64,000 nt of DNA. Origin: Catonia carolina. Its lineage: Eukaryota; Arthropoda; Insecta; Hemiptera; Achilidae. The notes under the pieces were generated by a model. It ran no database searches. It saw only the letters and a list, made by a program, of their open reading frames with translations, and had not been told where the DNA came from. The stretch lies in the NCBI GenBank assembly GCA_035578175.1, contig JAQMRL010000016.1:2295501-2359500 (forward strand), written 5' to 3'. Position 1 is the stretch's first letter. Every line of letters begins with the position of its first letter. Position numbers and translations under genes: made by a program. Shown here one piece after another: positions 11,518 through 22,662 of the stretch.

Positions 11518-12471
11518 TTTTTTTTTACAAGTGATATTAACATAAGAACAAAAAAAATAACCGTTTTTGGAGACTTTTACGGATGTGCAAACTTATTGGC
11601 GTATAAATCTGTACATAATCATCCAATTTTAGTGAAAGTTCATCAGAGTGTAGATTAGAGTGTTTCTATTGTGCACATTGAATCTCAGGACCAGAGCTTT
11701 TTTATTTTATTTCTTTTTGCACTTTTAGCGACCCATTCCTCTCGCGCCAACTGGTAACTTTCTGAATTCACGACAGAGACTGTTGGATTCGCAGTGGATT
11801 GAATAATATAAATCAATTATTCATTTAATTCAGTGACAGCTGAGTCGTTTGGAATTCATTTTTTAAATTGTAGATTTGTGGCGGGTTGGTTAATCTTGCC
11901 ACACGTTGCCAATTTGTGCCGGACGCCTAGCCTAGCTTACCTAAGACGTATGCATTTTCAACGACCTGTTCACCAACCTATTTCTGATTGACAGTAGGCC
12001 TCTTATACTTGTTTATTTAACACACAATGAATGCTTTGACATAATTTTAAAAGGAAGTAATTATCTATTCATTTCTAATCACACTGAATAAAAGATTGTG
12101 CTATATCGCATTTCATACGATGATTTTGTTCCACATCTCATAAAAAATTATATTCCTATCGCAAGTAAATTTTGCTGCAAGTCAATTTTTATTAATATAG
12201 TCTATGTATAGTTAATTAAAGAAAAAAAACCATCGTAAGCTTACCTTGAGTGAATATACTCGTAATTATCCGTGTAATGCAATAAAGTCAGGTGTTGATC
12301 ACCTACAAAGGGTTTGTACTACACGAAATCATTTTGAATGTAACAGTGAAATATACAAACAAAAAGATGGGCAAATTTCAATGGGAGCTCCACTTCGTTT
12401 GATTTTATCAGAAATTTAGAGTATTTTGAAGACATTATGTTACTATATCTAATACGATTCATACACATTGT
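11518..12471. other. Unique-looking spacer, no gene seen
   Basis: A 950 bp stretch shared with 43,535-44,077 plus 49,117-49,540. LINE-B interrupts the unit 2 copy at the position equivalent to ~12,054. A+T-rich, no sustained reading frame. Confidence 0.5.
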
Positions 12472-12625
12472 CCACGGAGGTGGCCCAGTGGTTAGCACGC
12501 TCCGCTGCAAAGCTGAGGTATCTGGTTCGATTCCTGGCCAGGGTGTGGAAAATTATTACAAGTCCAAACGCAGTGTAGTCACTAATAACCAAGATGTTGA
12601 TATGACTTAAAAAAACTAAAAAAAT
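12472..12625 (+). mobile_element. SINE-B, tRNA-derived, unit 1
   Basis: A-box-like TGGCCCAGTGGTTAGCACG at 12,481-12,499 and B box GGTTCGATTCC at 12,524-12,534. A short body with GTCACTAATAACCAAGATG and an A-rich tail follow, abutting a HINE. Same family as 49,541-49,694 and the reverse copy at 25,421-25,567. Confidence 0.75.
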
Positions 12626-13095
12626 TGGTGTGAAACACTCACACTACTCTCTCATGCCAATGTAGATAATGAACAATATATGTTATGTTTATTCATGAGT
12701 AAACAGTGTAAAATTAAAAGCATAACCTAATTGAAATCGTGAGTAAATGATGTGAAACGAAAGTCAACCCAGCTGTAGAATTTAAAAATATGGAAAATCA
12801 CCAATTGGCGCTAAAGTAGGCTCTGCAGCAGAAAATGCTTGAAAGAATAGTTGTAGACATTTGAAATTTTTATAACTTTGTATTATATGTAAAATTTTTG
12901 TTGTAAAGTGCAATATATTAAACTTGTATATGTATAACTTGTATACTTGTATAACTTGTATGTTTACAAGTTTAATACTACTGGCGCAATCTTGAAAAAT
13001 CTCATTTATTTACTGATTTTGATGAAAAGTTACTGAAAATCACTAATTGCCACTAGACTAAGCGTTGTACAGAGAAAGTTTGAAATAAAAGTTGT
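12626..13095 (-). mobile_element. HINE 3' part, reverse, degenerate
   Basis: Starts with the reverse terminus (TTGGTGTGAAACACTCACAC). It has diverged internally and a short CTTGTATAACTTG repeat has expanded near 12,920-12,970. Equivalent to 49,695-50,110, which lacks that expansion. Confidence 0.65.
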
Positions 13096-13113
13096 CAAAA
13101 CAGTCCGATTTTT

Positions 13114-13970
13114 ACTTCCTCTTGCCTATATAAATATATAGGAAGGAATTGTTGTTTCATGTCAATTTTTCGAAATCGAGTTTTTACTGGATCTACAAGT
13201 TTTCAGACCCACCGAACCCCAAAAAACATGCTTTTAGAGATTGGTCTGTGTGTGTGTGTGAACAGAATATCTCAAGAAGGGAACATCGTATGAACGTGAA
13301 ACTTGAAACTTTAGTTACATACCACTACCGGACCTGACACAAACATTAGCATCAAAATCTGTGAACCGGAAGTAGTAGTTTATTCGAACATTTTTTATAC
13401 TTTTTTGTGAATTTCTCAAAAACTGTTCCTATGATTTTGTTTTAAGAAAAAATTAAGTAAATTTAAGTAAAAATTTTTTTTTAAGTTTACAAGTTTAATA
13501 TGCATTTAAGCGCAAAAAATTATGTAATACAAAATTAAGAGAATTAAAAATTCTAAAACATTAATGTCAAACATTTTTTTGCATAACGATTAGTTTAGCG
13601 GTAATTAGCGATTTTCTTTTTTTCCTCACGAAGCGTGTGAAAAATCGATTTTTTTAAGATTTCGACCTTAGTATGCATTTTACAACAAAAGTATATATAT
13701 ATATTCAAATTTATAGGAAATTAAAAGATGTACAACTTTTATTTAAAGCATTTTTCTTTACAGAGCCTAGTTTAGTGTGAAAGAAAGATTTTCCGTATTT
13801 TTAAGTCAAACAGGTCGATTTTCGTTTTGCGTCTCACTCATGATTAAAATAAGGTTATGTTTTTTGAGGTTAGTTTCTTGTTTATTTCTAATGGTTTATT
13901 ACTAATGTTAAGTTACATTGGTAATTATTTGCATTGGCAAGAGAAAGTTGCGTGAGTGTTTCATTCCAGA
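13114..13970 (+). mobile_element. HINE, near-complete, unit 1
   Basis: The 5' end ACTTCCTCTTGCCTATATA and 3' end stem-loop remnant TCATTCCAGA are both present. Its unit 2 counterpart (50,119-50,510) lost about 470 bp internally. Confidence 0.8.
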
Positions 13971-14581
13971 TTTTTTTTTACTTATTTTCTTGCAAAATAA
14001 GCAGCAACAGAAAGTTGCTATTGCAACTAAACTAAGCATTGTACAGAATACAATAATTGGTATTAAATTTGAAATAAAAGTTGTAGGTTTTTAAATGTGC
14101 TACAATTTTGATTGTATACACTTTTGCCCTAAATGTATATTAAGGCCGCAATCTTTAAAACTATTTTTTTTCCAATGAGAGCACAGCCTGCCCAAGAATT
14201 TCAGCAATAAGTGCCTACATGATCACATAGATCATAAAAATTTTATTAAATGAGGCGTTTTTAAGAAAAAAAACACTAATAGCTGTTTTTGGGAAATCAC
14301 AAAAAATTGAACAATGACACTAATAAACTACTTCTTTCTCTTAAGCAATTTAATGAAAATGTTCGTGTCAGGTCCTTTAGTAGTACCTAACTTACGTTTC
14401 AATATTGTACAATGTTCCGTGCTTAAGATATTTTTTTCACACACACCAAGACCAATCGCTGAAAATATGTTTTTTGGGTTCAGCTACTCTGAAAACATAT
14501 ATATCCGGTGAAAACTCGTTTTCAAAAATCAACATGGAATGATACTTTCCTTCCAATATATTTATATAGGCAAGAGAAAGT
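13971..14581 (-). mobile_element. HINE 5' part, reverse
   Basis: Runs in reverse to the 5' terminus at 14,581 (CAAGAGAAAGT). The 3' half is replaced by unrelated sequence near 13,975-14,030. Confidence 0.7.
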
Positions 14582-14651
14582 GAGTCATAAATCATAGCTC
14601 ACTATATGACATGATTGCTTATTTCATTTGATACCGGCGTGGGTCATTTTT

Positions 14652-15574
14652 ACTTTCTCTTGCCTATATGAATATATAGGAAGGAAAGTACCTATTGTTT
14701 TCATGTCGATTTTAAGAAATCGAGTTTTCACCGGATCTATACGTTTTCAGACCCCCTGAACCCAAAAAACATGTTTTTAGCGATTGGTATGTGTGTGAAC
14801 AGAATATCTCAAGAACGGAACATCGTACGAACTTGAAACTTAAAACTTAAGTTACATACCACTACCGGACCTGACACGAACGTTTTCATCAAAATCGGTC
14901 AACCGGAAGTACTAGTTTATTCGTGTAATTTTTCACGTTTTTGTGATTTTCTCAAAATTTGGTCCTACGATTTTTTTAAAAATGGCCTAGTTTATTCAAT
15001 TTTTTATTCTCTACAGGATAGGGTAGGCGCCATGTTTGCTGAAATTCTTGGTGAGGCTGTTTTCACGTAAAAACTGTGTTTTTTTTTAAGATTACGGCTT
15101 TATTATGCATTTTAGCGCAAAAATTTATGTAACAAAAGTTGTAGAAAATTTAAAATCCGACAACTTTTATTTCAAACATTTTTTTGTATAACGCTTAGTT
15201 TAGCAGTAATTAGCGATTTTCTGATTTTTTTTCTCACGAAAACGTGAAAAATCGATTTTTTTAAGATTTCGGCCTTAGAATACATTTTACGACAAAAGTG
15301 TTTATAACAAATTTTATAGAAAATAAAATGATCTACAACTTTTATTTAAAGCATTTTTTACTACAGAGTCTAGTTTAGCGTGAAATATAAATTTTCTGTA
15401 TTTTTAAGCCAAACTGAGTTCGACTTTCATTTTGTGTCATTCACTCATGATTAAAATAAGGTTATGTTTTGAGGTTAGTTTTTTGTTTATTTCTAATGTT
15501 TTATTACTAATTTTAGGTTTATTGTTTATTATTTGCATTGGCAAGAGAAAGTTGTGCGAGTGTTTCTCACCAGA
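14652..15574 (+). mobile_element. HINE, complete, unit 1
   Basis: About 923 bp with both termini. It shows the internal two-fold repeat clearly: AAGATTACGGCTTTATTATG near 15,092 and AAGATTTCGGCCTTAGAAT near 15,263. Orthologous to 51,190-52,111. Confidence 0.85.
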
Positions 15575-15966
15575 TTTTTTTGTTATGTTTAAGGCAAAAT
15601 GATGCATTTGTTGTGAAACCAAAATTTATAGTATGTAACAAAGTTTCAAAGGAAAAATAAAAGTACTGTACCAAATACTAGTGCTTGTATAGTATAGGCC
15701 GGGTAGAATAAACAATTATTCTAATGTATCGTCAGAATGATGGAAATTACATATGTTATATTGTTTTTTATTGCTAATGTGTGTACATTGCAATCTGTCC
15801 CAATGAGATGAGAATGATGTGTATGACGTATAAAGGAGGTGTAGTCTTGCACTGACTCAGGCCAATTATTCCTGCGAGGGTGTGGTTAATTGAACCCCAA
15901 CCATCAAAGTACACCGGTAACCACTGTCTAGTATTGAAATGCGTATAGAAGTAAAATCTAGTAAAA
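15575..15966. other. Spacer between HINEs, no gene seen
   Basis: Shared with 52,112-52,507. Overlapping short frames on the minus strand run into the neighbouring HINEs and are not credible genes. Confidence 0.45.
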
Positions 15967-16263
15967 CTGGTGTGAAACACTCACACAACTTTCTCTTGCC
16001 TATGCAAATATATGACAGTAATCCTAACATTAGTAATAAAACATTAGAAATAAACAAAAAACTAACATAAATAAACATAACCTAATTTTAATCATGAGTG
16101 AAAAACACAAAATGAAAATCAATCTCAGTTTGGCTTAAAAATACGGAAAATCACTTTTACGCTAAACTAGGCTCTGTAGAGAAAATGCTTTAAATAAAAG
16201 TTGTAGAACTTTTAATTTACTATAAATTTGATTATAGAGTCTGAGGCGTAGTTGGGCAAATCA

Positions 16264-16902
16264 ATGGAGTCTTGCCATGAAAAAGTTGACGACCTAAGAA
16301 AGTTAGTTACTGAACAATCGAGGGTTATTGAACGACAGCAAGGAGAGATCGAGAATTTAAAAGGTGTGACTCTCGCTCTAAAAACGTCAGTGACTGCTGC
16401 TGTTTTACGTTGTGATGAGTTGGAACAGTACAGCAGACGTAATACATTAGAGATTAAGGGAGTGCCCATAATTCCTTGGGAGAACATCGGTAAGGTTGTT
16501 TGTAATCTAGGTAGGGTGCTCGGCTTTGATGTGGATGAACGGGATATTGATGCCTGCCACAGGCTTGGGGGTCCTCCTGGAGTTTCGTCTACTAACAGTA
16601 TTATAGTTCGGTTCATACGAAGGTCTACTGCTGACGGAATGATGGCCGCGAAAAAACAAAATCGCAACCTGTCAGCGAGACAATTGGGTTTGGCCGGTGA
16701 CTCAGCGGTCTTTGTTAACTGGTCCCTGTCCAGGGGTAAAAGAGTTCTTCTCGCCCTCGCACGAAAGGCAAAGAAGGCGGGTAGTGTGACTGATGCCTGG
16801 GTAGACAGGAATGGTCGGGTGAAGATAAAGAGAACATCTGATGGCCCCAATATAGTGATACATTCACAGGACCAGCTGAATGAGCTGCTACAAGGAGTAT
16901 AA
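16264..16902 (+). CDS. LINE-A ORF1 protein (coiled coil plus RRM-like)
   Basis: 212 residues from ATG 16,264. An upstream in-frame TAG at 16,249 rules out an earlier start in this copy. The first ~60 residues are heptad-like and charged (for example VDDLRKLVTEQSRVIERQQ), so a coiled coil is likely. Next comes YSRRNTLEIKGVP, the hallmark of ORF1 proteins resembling L1 ORF1p or the baculovirus FP25K-like domain found in insect LINEs. These proteins bind RNA and chaperone nucleic acid in the retrotransposition particle. Only 27 bp of element precede the ATG, so the element may be 5'-truncated, and the full ORF1 may have been longer. A 212-codon minus-strand frame over the same region is a shadow. 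Confidence 0.7.
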   Translation: MESCHEKVDDLRKLVTEQSRVIERQQGEIENLKGVTLALKTSVTAAVLRCDELEQYSRRNTLEIKGVPIIPWENIGKVVCNLGRVLGFDVDERDIDACHRLGGPPGVSSTNSIIVRFIRRSTADGMMAAKKQNRNLSARQLGLAGDSAVFVNWSLSRGKRVLLALARKAKKAGSVTDAWVDRNGRVKIKRTSDGPNIVIHSQDQLNELLQGV

Positions 16903-17927
16903 TTACGTGTGTTGTTTTTGTGTATAAAGGTATATGGGCATGGTCTTTTCTTTTATTTTGTGGGTGAGTAGTGATACCTAATTATATTCATGAGTGAAAA
17001 ATTGAGTATTTCGTTTTGTTTTCATTAAGGTTTTACTAAGTTGTAAGGGTTTCATTTATTTAGTTATTTATTTTAATATTTTATGGTTGCTTATTTTGGG
17101 TGTTCCATAGTTGAATTTTTATGAGCAACTAAAGATAAATATTTTTATTTTTTTAGTTCATCACTGTTACCATCAGATTTAATAATGAAAGGGAAGGAAT
17201 ATTTGTTAAATTTTTTTTAATCTTTTTAACATTGATAACGCATTTGCATGAGTTCAATATTTTTGTTTAGATCTGCTCGTTTTGCATTAATTATAGGAAA
17301 GTTTTTTTTTCGGATTGATTCCGAAAAAGATAAAGTTTTTTTTGGTTATTAATACAGTACAGCATAAACAATTGTCAGTTTTTATAATCTAACTGTTTTC
17401 GTTCTAACAAGTTAAGTTCTATTTTAGTTGTATTATCATGTGCCTATTAGTTTTAATTTATTATTGTTTTTCCCTACAAATTTTTGAATATAATATAGCC
17501 CATATAAATATATAATGATGAATTGGTAAATGAATTTTGTAATTAGCGTAATGTAATGAAGTTTTAATTTAACTGATAGGCTTTTTGCTTGCTTATCTGT
17601 TCTGTTGCGGAATTACTATGTAAAGTTTTCTGTAAAATAGTTACGTAAGGTTATTTATGTATAAGAAGCTGCTAATAATGTAATTTTAAAAGCCAATTAG
17701 TAATTTAATATTTGTTTATTCCTAAAGAAAATTTTTTTTTGCGGGGTTTTTATCTCTGACTTTTCTTCTTTTTGTATTATAGTCAAAATGATAAAATTGT
17801 ATTTATTTGATCATTTTGGGATGCTCGTCGGGAGGGATATGCTTTTTGATTCATCTTAGTTTTCCAGGAAGGAGTTTTTATTTTTTTCTGAATTTTCTCT
17901 TTCTTACTTTCAGCTTATTGAAACGCT
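16903..17927. other. LINE-A inter-ORF spacer, ~1 kb
   Basis: Very A+T-rich with many T runs and no open frame. It is long for a gap between ORF1 and ORF2 in a non-LTR element. I see no termini of a nested insertion. Confidence 0.5.
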
Positions 17928-20884
17928 ATGCCTTTTGATATTGGTGTCAGTGAGTTGACTGATTCCGTAGTTTACAATACCATTGAAGTAAATGATTTTT
18001 TTGATTTTCAGCCACATATGTATCTAAAGAGTAGTGCCAATAATTTATTGAATATTCTTAACTTGAATATTCGTAGCATTAAAAAAAACATGGATCAATT
18101 TCTGAATTATATAGGAAATAGCAGTATTAGGTTTCATGTGATTGTTTTAACTGAAACATGGTTGACTGAGGAGATGATCGGTGGTGTTGGTTTGAAAGGA
18201 TATAAATTTATTAATGAAAAATGTAAGTTCACTAAATGTGACGGCTTGTGTGTATATTTAGATGAAAATATTGAATATAATTTATTGGTTATAAAAATTG
18301 AACAAGCAAATTCGATTAGTTTCAGTTGTAAATTTAATAATAAAGATTATTCTATGATAGCGATCTACCGTTCCCCCTCATTAGACCCCACTAGTTTCAT
18401 AAATAGTTTAGATTCCGGCTTGAAAACAACAGAAAAGAATAAAAATATTTTGGTTATGGGCGATATTAATTTGAATATTCTAGATAACAGTAATATATTA
18501 GCAAACAAATATTTATGTACCCTGCATTTAAACGGATACAAATCCTATATTAATAAACCAACTAGATTGCAAAATAAAAGCAATAGTTGTATAGACCATA
18601 TTTTCCTTAAGGGCTATGACTTGTGAAGGAAGATAATATTGCGACTGCAATTTTAAAGACAAGTCTTACCGATCACTATTGTACTTCAATTCATATAAAT
18701 CACGACACTCAGTCGTTGAATCAATCTCATGAAACTAAAACGAAAGTAAATTTTGTTAAACTAAAGACTGAACTAAATAAGGAAAATTGGCATGATATTT
18801 ATAATTAAAACAACAATACCATTGATTCGCTTCTTAATAAATTTATTTTTAAATTAACCAACTACATAAACAATAATACAAATTCTATCACGATCTCTCA
18901 TAAAAATAAACCAAAAAAGAACTGGATAACCCAAAGCTTAGTGGCCTCCATTAGAGTTAGGGACAGGATGCAGAAGAGAATGAATAGGGAACCATTAAAC
19001 ATTAAATTAAGGGAAGAATACAAAAAGTATAGGAATTCTTTAAATAAATTAATAAAAAATGCAAAAATTGAATATTTTAATAATAAATTTAATCAGAGTA
19101 AGGGTAACGCTAAAAAAACTTGGTATCACATAAATGAAATCATGGACATAAAAAAAGACACTATAAATCCAAAAATTAAACCCGAAATCTTAAATAGTTA
19201 CTTTGCAAGTGTCGGTGAAAATTACGCAAAAAAGTTGCTGAATGTATCAAAAAATAAAAAGGGCATTCATAAATCGATAGTTCCTTCACCTTGTGAAAGT
19301 TTTTACATTGAACCTACAGATTCAATTGAAATAGGAAATATAATAAATAGTTTAAAAGTAAACGCATCATCGGGTACTGACAATATTACTGGACATTGTC
19401 TCAAGGCAATAGCATCTTATGTTGTTAAACCTCTCGAATTTATATTTAATAAATGTCTTCTCGAAGGTTATTTTCCCCAAAAATTTAAAATAGCGAAGAT
19501 AAAAGCACTACATAAAACAGGTGATCCAAGTAAACCCGAAAACTACCGTCCGATAAGTCTTCTCAGTAACTTGGCAAAAGTAATGGAAAAAATAATCAAA
19601 AAGAGGTTAATTAAATTTTTAAACAAAATAAAATTGATCGATAGTAACCAATACGGATTCCAAGCTAACAAATCAACTAAAGATGCAGTAATGCACCTGG
19701 TAACATTAATAAACAAAAAATTAAATGCAAACCATAAAACAATGGCTGTTTTCTTAGATTTAGCTAAAGCATTTGATACTGTACCTCACAATATACTGTT
19801 ATATAAATTGGAGAATTGTGGAGTTCGGGGTTTAGCACTAAAACTATTTAAAAATTATCTTAAAGACAGAACTCAAGAATTAACATTAAATAATAAAACA
19901 GATATTACAAAAAATTCTCATTTCGGTCTTCCACAAGGTACGGTACTTTCTCCTATTCTTTTTCTTATTTACGTAAATGATTTATTAAAATTAAACATAC
20001 CGAAATGTACAGTATTATCATTTGCTGATGACACAGCCTTAGTATTTTCTGGTGAAACGTGGGTTGACACATATAACAATGCTAATTTAGGTATTTTAAT
20101 AGTTAAAGAGTGGTTTGATGCTCATATTCTGACACTAAATCTTAAAAAGACCAAATTTATGGCTTTTTCAGCCAGTGAAACTGGGCAGCCATCACCATTA
20201 CTCCAGTTAAAAATACATTCACATAAACTTGGTGAAGGAAATGACGATAACTGCCCCTGCCCAAAAATAGAAAAAGTTAAAGTCATAAAATATCTAGGAA
20301 TCATGGTAGATGATCATATCAAATGGAATGTACACATAGATAATTTGCGTACAAAACTAAAATATCTTATATACATTTTTTATAGTATAAATAAAATAAA
20401 AAATAAAGATAATATAATTAAAACCATTTATTATGCTTATGCAAATTCTCTTTTTCAATATTGTATTGAAGTGTGGGGTGCGGCATATGATACACACATG
20501 AATAAACTATTCACTTTTCAAAAATATTTAATTAGAGCTGCCTTAAATAAACCAAGATTATACCCGAGTAAACTATTATTTGACCAATTCAATGTAATGA
20601 CACTGAGACAAACATATATTAAAAAAATAATTTTGTATATCAACAGAAACAGAGATATCTTTCAATGTAGAACTACAACTTACGATACTCGCCCTGCAAA
20701 AACTAATCTTTACAGTATAAAAAACATAAAATTGAATGTCTGTAGACGGCAGGTATATTACTATAGCAGTATTTTAATAAATAAAATTCCCCAAGAATTT
20801 ATTACCAGCAGATTAACAAAAAAACTTGAAAAAGAAATAGAGGCTTGGGGAAAGAATAAATATTATTTTAAGCTTGTCATTTAG
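17928..20884 (+). pseudogene. LINE-A ORF2: endonuclease/reverse transcriptase, broken
   Basis: An apurinic-like endonuclease (EEP) domain comes first: LNIRS, LTETWL, GDINLN, CIDHIF and TDH mark the catalytic positions. The RT follows: GFQANKSTKDAV, VFLDLAKAFDTVPH, LPQGTVLSPILFLIYVNDL, an intact FADD active site near 20,023, then KYLGI and a thumb/C-terminal region. Two lesions break it: a frameshift at about 18,620 and an in-frame TAA at 18,806-18,808. The reading frame is otherwise open to 20,884. The RT resembles CR1/L2/Kiri-type enzymes. It would nick DNA and prime reverse transcription of LINE RNA if intact. The damage is modest, suggesting a fairly recent loss. Confidence 0.85.
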
Positions 20885-21135
20885 TAAGTAGAAAATGATA
20901 AAAACTACAACTTACGATACTCGCCCTGCAAAAACTAATCTTTACAGTATAAAAAACATAAAATTGAATGTCTGAAGATGGCAGGTATATTACTATAGCA
21001 GTATTTTAATAAATAAAATTCCCCAAGAATTTATTACCAGCAGATTAACAAAAAAACTTGAAAAAGAAATAGAGGCTTGGGGAAAGAATAAAAATTATTT
21101 TAAGCTTGTCATTTAGTAAGTAGAAAATGATAAAA
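20672..21135 (+). repeat. 232 bp tandem duplication of LINE-A ORF2 end
   Basis: 20,672-20,903 and 20,904-21,135 are nearly identical by eye. The duplicated part spans the last ~70 codons of ORF2, its stop and ~20 bp of 3' UTR. The second copy lies after the stop and is not translated. Confidence 0.9.
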
Positions 21136-21824
21136 ATTATCCTATCTATCAATTCTCAATAAACTTTAAACAGATTTTTGCCATGATTTCTTTTGTATGT
21201 ATATGTTTTATTCTTGTAAACTTTAATCTGTGACCCCTTAAAAATAATTGATTAACGGTCTTGTATAATAGTTTGTAACCTGTGTAGTCATTGTTTTTTA
21301 TTTTTTATTAGAGTAGGAACATTTATTGGCTTTTGTAAATTTTATTCGGTTGAAAGTAAATTTTGTAATGGGTATTGTAAACTTAAATTTCAAACAGAAT
21401 TTTGCCAGTATTTTTTCTGTATTTATAAATGTATTTTTTTTAAATTAAGGTGTGATCCCTAAAAATAATTAATTAACGATGTTGTATAATAATAAATAAA
21501 TGTTTGTATATTGCATAGTGTTTTAGTGAGTTGAGAGGATTTTTTTTGTAGATAATAGTGTAATTTTTCTAACTTAGGAATACTAATATTGGTTTTTAGT
21601 AAATTTTAATTATTTGGAATTGTAAATTTTATAACTAGATAAGTTTCAGTAAGCTTTGTAATAATAATTGTTAAAAATATTTTTAGTAATAATTACTGAT
21701 ATAATTTATATATAATAATGTACAACTCATTCCCGTGCACAGGCTCGTCCTATGCAGGAATTAGTAAATTTGTTAATGTAAATGTATTTTGTATTTAATA
21801 AAAAATTCATTCATTCAAATACAC
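21136..21824 (+). other. LINE-A 3' UTR and terminus
   Basis: Contains CCCGTGCACAGGCTCGTCCT near 21,734, a GC-rich island that may be the RT recognition hairpin, then AATAAA and ATTC repeats at the end. Confidence 0.55.
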
Positions 21825-22524
21825 TTTTTCATAAAATGCATACTAAGGTCGATGTCTTTAAAAAAATCGATTTTCACACGTTTTTGTGAGAAAAAAACTG
21901 GAAATCGCTGATTACCGCTAAACTTAGCGTTATACAAAAAGTGTTTCAAATAAAAGTTTTAGGATTTTTAATTCTCTACATTTTTTATTTTATAAATTTT
22001 TGCACTAAAATGCATCTTAAAGCCGTAATCTTAAAAAAAACAATTTTTTTACATAAAAACCGTTTCACCAAGAATTTTAGGAGACATTGCGCCTACCCTA
22101 TTTCGTAGAGCATAAAACATTTAGTAATCCAGGCGATTTTTAAAAAAAATCGTAGGACCAGTTTTTTGAGAAAATCGCAACAAAGTAAAAAATGACCCGA
22201 ATAAATTACTACTTCCAGGTGACCGATTTTGATGAAAATGTTCGTGTCGCGTCCGGTAGTGGTATGTAACTTAAGTTTCAAGTTTGTACGGTGTTCCATT
22301 CTTGAGATATTCTGTTCACACACAGACCAATCGCTAAAAACATGTTCTTTGGGTTCAGGGGTCAAAAAACGTGTAGAACCGGCGAAAACTTGATATCAAA
22401 AAATTGACAAGAAAACAATACTTACCTTCCTATATGTTCATATAGGCCAAAGAAAGTAACAAGATGATGGCAAAGAATTGAAAAAAACAAAGGTTGTATT
22501 TTCTAGCTTTGACTAAACTAATTT

Positions 22525-22585
22525 TATTAAAAACAGTGTGAAACCATCACAAAACTTTTTCTTGCCAATGTAAATAATGAACAGT
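22525..22585 (-). mobile_element. HINE 3' terminal fragment upstream of zinc-finger exon
   Basis: A short reverse-oriented terminus (GTGTGAAACCATCAC, then CTTGCCAATGTAAATAATGA) ends within ~80 bp of the coding exon. The same arrangement is at 53,480-53,535. Confidence 0.6.
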
Positions 22586-22662
22586 ATTACGTATACGTGA
22601 TGCGTGGCAGTGCCACAGGTGTTTCTGTCATTAAATATAATGAAATGTGTTGTTGTTTTCAG

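Larger units (their letters stand above)
16237..21824 (+). mobile_element. LINE-A, CR1/L2-like non-LTR retrotransposon (5.6 kb)
   Basis: Order: ORF1 (16,264-16,902), a ~1 kb A+T-rich spacer, ORF2 with endonuclease and reverse transcriptase (17,928-20,884), a partly duplicated ORF2 end, a 3' UTR, and a terminus ending in ATTCATTCATTCA after AATAAA. Short ATTC-type 3' repeats and little or no target duplication fit the CR1/L2 group. The ends are set by comparison with the empty HINE at 52,508-53,418. ORF2 lesions make it inactive. Confidence 0.85.
15967..22457 (-). mobile_element. HINE, reverse, split by LINE-A
   Basis: The HINE 3' terminus is at 15,967 and its 5' terminus at 22,457. The HINE is interrupted between 16,236 and 21,825 by LINE-A. 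Its ortholog at 52,508-53,418 is uninterrupted, which gives the exact insertion point. Confidence 0.85.

Noticed and set aside
12472..12545. Possible tRNA gene with A and B boxes
   Set aside because: Same reasoning: two further copies share the downstream body and A-rich tail, so it is SINE-B.
16212..16850. 212-codon minus-strand frame
   Set aside because: It mirrors LINE-A ORF1 on the plus strand, which has the recognisable coiled-coil and RRM-like motifs.
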